Below are positions 1 through 4,750 of a stretch of DNA of 8,613 nucleotides, one piece after another; the stretch's first letter is position 1; each line of letters begins with the position of its first letter. A program made the translations under genes and the position numbers. The stretch is from Clostridiales bacterium (GTDB taxonomy: Bacteria > Bacillota > Clostridia > Christensenellales > Borkfalkiaceae). The notes under the pieces were generated by a model, which was not told the origin of the DNA, made no database searches, and saw only the letters and a list, made by a program, of their open reading frames with translations. The stretch covers positions 1 through 8,613 of the forward strand of contig SVIK01000066.1 in NCBI GenBank assembly GCA_015069525.1, given 5' to 3'.

Positions 1-693
1 TTCGTTCAAATGACGGCTGGTATCGTGGTGTTCCGCACGGAATACGGGTGCGATTTCGAACACCCTTTCATACACCGCTACGAGCGCTTGTTTATAAAGC
101 TGAGGCGATTGCGCAAGGTATACTTGCTTGCCAAAATAGTCAAGTTTGAATACGTTTGTACCCCCCTCTGCGCCCGCGAAGTTGATTTTCGGGGAACGAA
201 TTTCCGTAAAGCCTTGCTTCGACAAAAATTCTCTAAACCCGCGTGCAATACCCTCTTGCAATTTGAAAATAGCGCGTTCCTTGGGGTTGCGGAGCGTCAC
301 GGGACGATAGTCGAGATTGGTAGACAAATCACAGTTGACTTGTTTTTTCGTGATTACCACGGGCGGGATTTCCGCAGGGTGGGACAAAAGCGTAATGTCG
401 TGAATTTGAAGCTCGTAGCGTTTGCTCCCGTCCTTTTGTACGCCGGCAACGATTTTACCCGTGATTTTCGCCGCACATTCCTCTTTTACGTCCTCGCTCA
501 TGCGATAGGAAGAAAATTCTTCCGCGTAAACGCATTGAATCGTTTCCCTTGCCGTACGCAAAATAACGAACGCAAAATCGGACATCATACGAATATTGTG
601 GATAGTACCCTTTATCGTCACGATTTCGTTTTCGTATTTTTCAAAATCTGCATACGAAACGGTTTTGTTTTCAATTTCGCCCGTAATAGCCAT
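1..693 (-). CDS. aspS: Aspartyl-tRNA synthetase, archaeal/eukaryotic type (N-terminal 231 residues; C-terminus outside window)
   Basis: Cytosolic class II synthetase that charges tRNA with aspartate. Seen: reading from the ATG at 693 the frame stays open to the window edge. Residues about 1-105 form an OB-fold anticodon-binding domain. The catalytic domain then begins: motif 1 around residues 150-170 (GFTEIRSPKI), the flipping-loop EGG at 176-178, QSPQLYKQ at 195-202, and motif 2 around 212-231 (VFEIAPVFRAE, then DTSRHLNE). These follow the compact archaeal form (usually about 430 aa), without the long insertion domain of the standard bacterial AspRS. The start is supported by AGAGG 8 nt upstream and by a promoter at 730-758. 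Known of the family: archaeal-type AspRS enzymes in bacteria are often non-discriminating, making Asp-tRNA(Asn) for GatCAB; whether that holds here cannot be read from this half. AsnRS is the nearest confusable relative. Confidence 0.93.
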   Translation of the reverse strand, partial: MAITGEIENKTVSYADFEKYENEIVTIKGTIHNIRMMSDFAFVILRTARETIQCVYAEEFSSYRMSEDVKEECAAKITGKIVAGVQKDGSKRYELQIHDITLLSHPAEIPPVVITKKQVNCDLSTNLDYRPVTLRNPKERAIFKLQEGIARGFREFLSKQGFTEIRSPKINFAGAEGGTNVFKLDYFGKQVYLAQSPQLYKQALVAVYERVFEIAPVFRAEHHDTSRHLNE

Positions 694-729
694 AAAATTA
701 CCTCTTTTGGAAAAATTTTTATCTATTCT

Positions 730-758
730 ATTTTAATACGATTGACAAAAAAAATCAA
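730..758 (-). promoter_or_regulatory. Sigma-A promoter for aspS
   Basis: On the minus strand a -35 box TTGATT (758-753) and a -10 box TAAAAT (735-730) are separated by exactly 17 bp. Transcription would start near 723, giving a leader of about 30 nt before the aspS ATG at 693. The element overlaps the oppositely oriented pyridoxamine kinase promoter at 742-770. Confidence 0.7.
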
Positions 759-770
759 GAGTTTTATAAT
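742..770 (+). promoter_or_regulatory. Consensus sigma-A promoter for the pyridoxamine kinase gene
   Basis: Perfect consensus TTGACA (742-747), 17-bp spacer, perfect TATAAT (765-770). Transcription would start near 777, about 40 nt upstream of the ATG at 819. It interleaves with the divergent aspS promoter through a shared A tract. Confidence 0.85.
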
Positions 771-818
771 GAATTTACAGTAATTTTTCATTGCTTTTTC
801 TAAAAAGGAGGAGGACGT

Positions 819-1631
819 ATGCGGGTGCTTGCGATAAACGACATATCTTGTGTGGGAAAATGCTCCCTCACCGTTTCCCTGCCCGTTATTTCGGCATGCG
901 GAATTACTTGCGACGTATTGCCTACCGCCCTCTTATCTACGCATACGGGCGGGTTTGACGGCTATACCTTTTTGGATTTAACAAGCGAATTTTCAGGTGT
1001 TTTGCACCATTGGAAAACGCTTGGGTTGAAGTTCGATTGTATTTACAGCGGATACCTTGGAAGCAAAGCGCAAATCGATTTGGTCTGCAAAATTAAAGAA
1101 GAATTTTTAACGGAAAAGGGGCTCCTCGTCGTAGACCCCGTTATGGGCGATAGTGGTATGCTTTACAAAGGTTTCGACGACGAATACGTGGATAAAATGC
1201 GTACCCTTTGTAGACAGGCAGACTATATTTTGCCCAACCTTACGGAAGCAAGCTATCTTGCCAATATCCCCTATCCTGCAACGGATACGAAAACCTTGCT
1301 CTTTGCATTGGCAAAGCTTTGCCCTCGTCCTATCGTCACGGGAATATTGGAAGAAAATGCAATTTCCGTGTGTTATTTGGACGAAAAGGGCGAAGAAAAA
1401 CGCTACTCCTCGCAAAACGTAGCGGGATTTTTCCACGGCGCAGGCGACGTATTTTCCTCCGCCTTTGTGGGCGCAATTATGAAAGGCAAAACGGAAGAAA
1501 AAGCCATTCAGCTTGCCACAGATTTTACGACGGCGTCGATACGAAGAACAGCAAAAGAAGTGCCCGATAAGCGATACGGACTGAATTTTGAAGCGGAAAT
1601 TTTCGAATTTTTGAAAAATTTAAATAGCTAA
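819..1631 (+). CDS. pdxK: Pyridoxal/pyridoxamine kinase (PdxK/PdxY family)
   Basis: Phosphorylates B6 vitamers (pyridoxal, pyridoxamine, pyridoxine) with ATP, feeding the pyridoxal 5'-phosphate salvage pathway in the cytosol. Seen: 270 aa, normal for this ribokinase-superfamily group. The N-terminus ISCVGKCSLT (10-19) and STHTGGF (40-46) match the Firmicutes pyridoxamine kinase pattern. DPVMGD (106-111) and PNLTEA (139-144) are the central motifs. The anion-hole/catalytic signature is GAGD (207-210), with Asp210 as the expected base. The start is fixed by a strong AAGGAGG at 805-811, seven bases before the ATG. It is monocistronic by appearance: promoter at 742-770, and the next promoter begins 20 bp after the stop. 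No terminator lies directly behind it, so readthrough would run into the RNA gene and stop near 1900. The choice between the pdxK and pdxY symbols is uncertain. Confidence 0.93.
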   Translation: MRVLAINDISCVGKCSLTVSLPVISACGITCDVLPTALLSTHTGGFDGYTFLDLTSEFSGVLHHWKTLGLKFDCIYSGYLGSKAQIDLVCKIKEEFLTEKGLLVVDPVMGDSGMLYKGFDDEYVDKMRTLCRQADYILPNLTEASYLANIPYPATDTKTLLFALAKLCPRPIVTGILEENAISVCYLDEKGEEKRYSSQNVAGFFHGAGDVFSSAFVGAIMKGKTEEKAIQLATDFTTASIRRTAKEVPDKRYGLNFEAEIFEFLKNLNS

Positions 1632-1650
1632 AATTTCCACCCTCCAAGCC

Positions 1651-1679
1651 TTGACAAACGCAAGATAATACTATATAAT
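1651..1679 (+). promoter_or_regulatory. Consensus sigma-A promoter of the small RNA gene
   Basis: Perfect TTGACA (1651-1656), 17-bp spacer, perfect TATAAT (1674-1679). The predicted start is an A near 1686. Such a strong promoter in front of a non-coding stretch that ends in a terminator is the main reason for calling an independent RNA gene here. Confidence 0.85.
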
Positions 1680-1685
1680 AGTATT

Positions 1686-1906
1686 ACAGTCTGCGGTGTT
1701 CGATTCTTGGCATAAAACGGAACCCACAATGATGATAAGGGAGCACGTTATTCGTTGCGATAGGCAAGGTCTGTTATACGGAAAGTCCGATGCGCAAAGA
1801 TACGGCACCCACCTGCGAGAAGCGGGTTCATCTTTTTGCCAAGGGACGGCACAGGTGGATTGTTCTTTGTCTCCTCCCCTCTTTTAGAAAAGAGGGTTTT
1901 ATTTTT
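1686..1906 (+). ncRNA. ssrS: Small structured RNA, probable 6S RNA
   Basis: 6S RNA is a roughly 180-220 nt mimic of an open promoter that sequesters the housekeeping RNA polymerase holoenzyme. Seen: a transcript of about 220 nt bounded by a perfect promoter and an intrinsic terminator, with no credible coding frame. The ends pair collinearly into a rod: 1686-1694 with 1855-1863 (three G-U pairs), 1696-1700 with 1848-1852, CTTGGCA 1706-1712 with TGCCAAG 1837-1843, and GAACCC 1720-1725 with GGGTTC 1824-1829. About 100 nt (1726-1823) remains inside as a loosely paired region. The 5' end carries UGUUCG at about +12, where E. coli 6S RNA, as I remember it, also has UGUUCG. As I recall, the B. subtilis 6S-1 gene also lies next to aspS. 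The SRP RNA core, tmRNA ends and known riboswitch cores are not visible. A covariance-model match would settle it. Confidence 0.62.
1877..1906 (+). terminator. Intrinsic terminator of the small RNA
   Basis: A perfect 9-bp stem CCCTCTTTT (1877-1885) / AAAAGAGGG (1888-1896), with the tip pairs probably open, is followed by a T-rich run, TTTTATTTTT, at 1897-1906. Confidence 0.88.
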
Positions 1907-1916
1907 GCCCATTTAC

Positions 1917-1945
1917 TTGCAAATCCAAACAAAAAGTGGTACAAT
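1917..1945 (+). promoter_or_regulatory. Probable promoter of the YwaF/TMEM164-like gene
   Basis: TTGCAA (1917-1922), 17-bp spacer, TACAAT (1940-1945). The -35 matches consensus at 4 of 6 positions and the -10 at 5 of 6. It lies between the RNA terminator and the next start codon. The membrane-protein gene therefore does not need the upstream promoter, and the RNA is unlikely to be merely its leader. Confidence 0.55.
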
Positions 1946-1990
1946 AAGTATAATTCTTATATGCATTTAAGTCGTTATAGGAGGCCTTAT

Positions 1991-2911
1991 ATGGTTATTT
2001 CGCTGTTTAACGGTTGGTATTTTTTCTGGCTGGCGCTTTCCGCAGGCGGAATTGTCGGTTTGTATTACGCACTGCGTAAAAAGACGGCTCGCACCCAGAA
2101 AATCGTACTCTTTTCCTTACTCGCATTTGGGTTTATCCTGCATTTCTTAAAACTACTTTTCCCGCCCTATTCCACCAACGAATCTCTAAAACTAAGCGAA
2201 TCTTGGTTTGTTAATATTTGCGGAGCAAACATTGGATTATTCCCCTTTCTTTTCTTATGCAAAAACAAGCACGTAAGAAATTATATGTTCTATATGGGGA
2301 TTATCAGCGGATTTTTATCCATTATGTATCCCGTTGAGCCTATCGAAAAAGCACACCCTACCGAGGAAACGCTTGATATTATCCGCTTTTATTATCATCA
2401 TTGGTCTCTTTTAGCCGTACCCTTGTTGATGGCATTATTGCGTTTACATACCGTATCTTATAAAGGAATACTTTGCGCGCCAATCGGCTTGCTGATTGTA
2501 ATGCTGTTTATTATCTTAAACCAAGTTTTACAATCGGAAATTGGTTTTATCTCCCCTCGCAACGGCGATATGTTTGATATCAATTACAAAAACTCGTCTT
2601 TTATTTGGGAACCGAAACTGGACAACCCCATCGGCAAACTGCTTGCCCTTTTCTGCCCAGACTTCTTCAAAACAATCCCCGTTGGGCAGTACGCAGGGCA
2701 AGAAAAATATTGGCCGTGGTTCTGGATGATTTGCCCCATTTTCGTGCTTATCACACCGCTCGCTTTCCTCGTGAGTATGATTTTCGACGCAAAGAATTTC
2801 GGTAAAGATATGAAAAACTTACCCAAGAATATAACAGCGAAATGGCAATCTCTTTTCCGCAAAAAAGCAATATCCGTTGACGAGGACACGACGAAAAACA
2901 CAAACGAATAA
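1991..2911 (+). CDS. Polytopic membrane protein, YwaF/TMEM164-like (putative acyltransferase fold)
   Basis: A 306-aa integral membrane protein with about seven hydrophobic segments (roughly 8-28, 37-56, 74-90, 97-116, 137-152, 157-179, 243-264) and a short charged C-terminal tail. The pattern resembles the bacterial YwaF/TP0381 family, which is related to eukaryotic TMEM164. That protein is reported as a Cys/His acyltransferase in ether phospholipid synthesis. Seen: Cys77 in WFVNICGAN at the start of a membrane segment, and His136/His137 in FYYHHW about 59 residues later; this is close to the spacing of the catalytic Cys and His that I recall for TMEM164. The family call rests on pattern, not alignment, and the enzymatic role is inference. 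The start at 1991 is chosen because AGGAGG (1979-1984) sits six bases upstream. The frame is open further upstream to 1790, but that part would lie inside the structured RNA and terminator. A strong terminator follows at 2938. Confidence 0.7.
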   Translation: MVISLFNGWYFFWLALSAGGIVGLYYALRKKTARTQKIVLFSLLAFGFILHFLKLLFPPYSTNESLKLSESWFVNICGANIGLFPFLFLCKNKHVRNYMFYMGIISGFLSIMYPVEPIEKAHPTEETLDIIRFYYHHWSLLAVPLLMALLRLHTVSYKGILCAPIGLLIVMLFIILNQVLQSEIGFISPRNGDMFDINYKNSSFIWEPKLDNPIGKLLALFCPDFFKTIPVGQYAGQEKYWPWFWMICPIFVLITPLAFLVSMIFDAKNFGKDMKNLPKNITAKWQSLFRKKAISVDEDTTKNTNE

Positions 2912-2937
2912 TATAACTATCACATAGCAAAAATAGC

Positions 2938-2970
2938 AAAACGGACGGTTTTCACCGTCCGTTTTTATTT
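2938..2970 (+). terminator. Intrinsic terminator after the YwaF/TMEM164-like gene
   Basis: An 11-bp perfect stem AAAACGGACGG (2938-2948) / CCGTCCGTTTT (2955-2965) with a six-base loop, followed by a T-rich run to 2972. It lies 27 bp after the stop codon. The A tract before the stem gives some terminator capacity on the opposite strand too. Confidence 0.9.
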
Positions 2971-3063
2971 TTCTATACCAAACAATAGATTAGGCTCTAT
3001 ATCAAATTTTTCGTATAATAACGCAATACTATCGTATCCGGGCTTTTTCTTCCCAAATAACCA
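2965..3063 (-). pseudogene. Possible remnant of an XRE-family repressor (C-terminal tail only)
   Basis: On the minus strand, 32 codons are open from 3063 to a TAA at 2965-2967. They read WLFGKKKPGYDSIALLY and then EKFDIEPNLLFGIEK. This resembles the end of an XRE/Cro helix-turn-helix domain: the tail of the recognition helix, a GK-KP turn, then two short helices ending in a L-FG. An in-frame TAA (3064-3066) lies directly upstream, and no start codon or ribosome binding site precedes the fragment, so it cannot be an intact gene. The sequence upstream is a run of hairpins, consistent with the rest of the gene having been replaced or eroded. The stop overlaps the terminator at 2938-2970. The fragment is short, so chance similarity cannot be excluded. 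Confidence 0.35.
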
Positions 3064-3067
3064 TTAA

Positions 3068-3132
3068 GACAACTCTTGACAGAGTGTCGTAAAGGCTCTG
3101 CCTTTTCAATCCGTAAGGGACAACGTCCCTTA
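3068..3132. repeat. Cluster of three short palindromic hairpins
   Basis: Three inverted repeats stand side by side. GAC-A-ACTCT (3068-3076) pairs with AGAGTGTC (3081-3088), with one bulge. AAAGGC (3091-3096) pairs perfectly with GCCTTT (3100-3105). TAAGGGAC (3114-3121) pairs perfectly with GTCCCTTA (3125-3132) around a three-base loop. None has a T run, so they do not look like terminators. They resemble dispersed intergenic palindromes or the inside of a decayed small element. Copy number elsewhere cannot be seen here. Confidence 0.5.
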
Positions 3133-3183
3133 ACCCGTATATCCTACGATACCGCTACATATAAGCGTTAGCGAAAGATAGAA

Positions 3184-3210
3184 AAACTTGGGAGTGGCGA
3201 CTCGCCACCC
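3184..3210 (-). terminator. Intrinsic terminator of proS
   Basis: Read on the minus strand, just after the proS stop: GGGTGGC, a five-base tip, then GCCACTCCC (an eight-pair stem with one bulged T), followed by AAGTTTTTC. The run of five Ts is at 3182-3186. Confidence 0.75.
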
Positions 3211-3212
3211 GC

Positions 3213-4643
3213 TTAGTACGCTCTTGCGTAGATAATAACGTGTTCCGCTTTTTTACCGCATACCGCGCACGTTTCCGCGGTTTCGCCCTCGGCAAATACG
3301 CGCGCCGTTGCGCCCGTTTCTTCCTTAATCTTATCTTCGCACGCGCGACATCCGCACCAGCCCGCCTTTACGAAGTTGCCTGCGTCAACGCCGTCCAAAA
3401 TGCCTTTCATGTCGTCTGCGTAAACAATTTTGCTATCTCTGCGCGCTCTTGCCGATTCCAACATATCCTTTTGCACGCTTGCCAACAATTCTTTCACGCT
3501 TTCTACTGCGTTTTCCAAAGAATATTCCGCTTTCTCGCAAGTATCACGTCTTGCGCAAATCATTTTGCCCGCTTCAATATCGCGAGGACCGAGCTCGATA
3601 CGGACGGGAACGCCTTTCATTTCCCACTCGTTAAACTTCCAGCCAGGGCTGTTATCCGTATTATCAAGCACTACGCGGATACCGTTTTCTTCCAACTTCG
3701 TTTTAAGCGCTTCGCAAGCTTCTACTACGCCAGGCTTTCTCGACGCGATAGGCACGATAACGCATTGGGTAGGCGCGATAACGGGCGGGAATACCAAACC
3801 TCTTTCGTCGCCGTGCGTCATAATAATAGCGCCAATCAAACGGGTGGATACGCCGAACGACGTCGTGTACGCCGTTTGCAAGCCACCTTCCGCGCCTTGG
3901 AATTCGATATTGAACGCCTTGGCAAAATTTTGCCCTAAATAGTGGGACGTGCCCGATTGCAAGCTCTTCCCATCGCGCATCATCGCTTCCATCGTATACG
4001 TAGCAACCGCGCCCGCAAAACGTTCCTTTTCCGTCTTTCTACCCGTAATTACAGGAATAGCAAGACACGTTTCCATGAACTCTTTATACAAATTGAGCAT
4101 AGCGAGGGTAAATTCTTCCGCTTCTTCTGCTGTCACGTGCGCCGTGTGACCTTCGTGCCACAAAAATTCGCTCGTTCTAAGGAAGGGGCGGGTGGTTTTT
4201 TCCCAACGCATTACGTTGCACCATTGGTTGACCTTTAAGGGCAAATCGCGATACGATTGCACCCATTTCGACATCATCGTGCCGATAATCGTTTCCGACG
4301 TGGGACGGATAGCCAAAGGCTCGGCAAGTTCTTCCCCGCCTGCATGCGTGACGACGGCAACCTCGGGAGCAAACCCTTCTACGTGTTCCGCTTCCTTGGT
4401 GAAATAGCTCATGGGAATAAGCAAAGGGAAATACGCGTTTTGAACGCCTTGCTTTGCAAAGCGCGCGTTTAATTCCTTTTGAATATTCTCCCAAATCGCA
4501 TACCCGTAAGGACGAATAACCATCGTGCCTTTGACGGGGCCGTAATCGACAAGTTTCGTCTTTAATACAACGTCGGTATACCATTGCGGGAAATCTGCAT
4601 TGATATCCGCAATTTGTTCTACGAATTGATTTTCTTTTGCCAT
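3213..4643 (-). CDS. proS: Prolyl-tRNA synthetase, archaeal/eukaryotic type (ProRS without editing insertion)
   Basis: Cytosolic class II synthetase that charges tRNA(Pro) with proline. Seen: 476 aa, the length of the compact archaeal-type ProRS rather than the roughly 570-aa bacterial type with an INS editing domain. Motif 1 lies near residues 45-60 (PYGYAIWENIQ). Motif 2 is RWEKTTRPFLRTSEFLWHEG (146-165). Motif 3 contains GDERGLVFPP (278-287) with Arg281. An anticodon-binding domain spans about 295-390. The C-terminal zinc domain has Cys430, Cys435, Cys459 and Cys462, with the spacing I recall for the Thermus enzyme, and the chain ends in the conserved Ala-Tyr. The ATG at 4643 is preceded by AGAGGT. 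No convincing promoter lies in the 107 bp upstream; only an isolated TATAAG (4681-4676) is present, so read-through from the membrane-protein genes upstream is possible. A terminator follows at 3184-3210. Confidence 0.96.
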   Translation of the reverse strand: MAKENQFVEQIADINADFPQWYTDVVLKTKLVDYGPVKGTMVIRPYGYAIWENIQKELNARFAKQGVQNAYFPLLIPMSYFTKEAEHVEGFAPEVAVVTHAGGEELAEPLAIRPTSETIIGTMMSKWVQSYRDLPLKVNQWCNVMRWEKTTRPFLRTSEFLWHEGHTAHVTAEEAEEFTLAMLNLYKEFMETCLAIPVITGRKTEKERFAGAVATYTMEAMMRDGKSLQSGTSHYLGQNFAKAFNIEFQGAEGGLQTAYTTSFGVSTRLIGAIIMTHGDERGLVFPPVIAPTQCVIVPIASRKPGVVEACEALKTKLEENGIRVVLDNTDNSPGWKFNEWEMKGVPVRIELGPRDIEAGKMICARRDTCEKAEYSLENAVESVKELLASVQKDMLESARARRDSKIVYADDMKGILDGVDAGNFVKAGWCGCRACEDKIKEETGATARVFAEGETAETCAVCGKKAEHVIIYARAY

Positions 4644-4691
4644 AAAAATACCTCTACCCTATCTTGGGCATCTTACTTATACTTTTTCATG

Positions 4692-4739
4692 CTTTTCGCC
4701 CCTCGGAAACCCGAAGGGCGAAAAGTCTTTTAGACTTTT
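4692..4739. terminator. Two overlapping hairpins between the zinc-ribbon membrane gene and proS
   Basis: A 15-bp stem with one G-T pair joins 4692-4706 to 4711-4725 around a four-base loop (AAAC). A second perfect stem, AAAAGTCT (4721-4728) / AGACTTTT (4732-4739), shares the AAAAG at 4721-4725, so the two cannot form together. On the plus strand the large stem is followed by a T-rich stretch, like a terminator, yet no plus-strand gene ends here. On the minus strand, the direction of the flanking genes, the small stem forms first and ends in TTTTC, a poor T run. Termination or attenuation before proS is possible but not clear. Confidence 0.5.
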
Positions 4740-4750
4740 ATTTTATTCTC

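Noticed and set aside
10..783. A 257-codon plus-strand open frame opposite aspS
   Set aside because: It is the antisense of a clearly conserved AspRS frame, has no ribosome binding site, and runs across both promoters.
1696..1887. A 63-codon plus-strand frame inside the small RNA
   Set aside because: No ribosome binding site, no recognisable protein, and it covers the paired ends and the terminator stem of the RNA.
1686..1906. Riboswitch or T-box leader for the YwaF/TMEM164-like gene
   Set aside because: No known riboswitch core or T-box sequence was recognised, and a separate promoter (1917-1945) follows the terminator. GGAAAGTCC near 1780 recalls RNase P RNA, but the transcript is far too short.
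1790..1990. Upstream extension of the YwaF/TMEM164-like frame
   Set aside because: It would start inside the structured RNA and pass through its terminator; the ATG at 1991 has AGGAGG at the right distance and begins directly before the first membrane segment.
3240..3942. Plus-strand open frames opposite proS (232 and 170 codons)
   Set aside because: Antisense shadows of the conserved ProRS frame, without start signals.
4676..4704. A promoter directly upstream of proS
   Set aside because: TATAAG is present at 4681-4676, but at 17 bp upstream the sequence is GAGGGG, not a -35 box.
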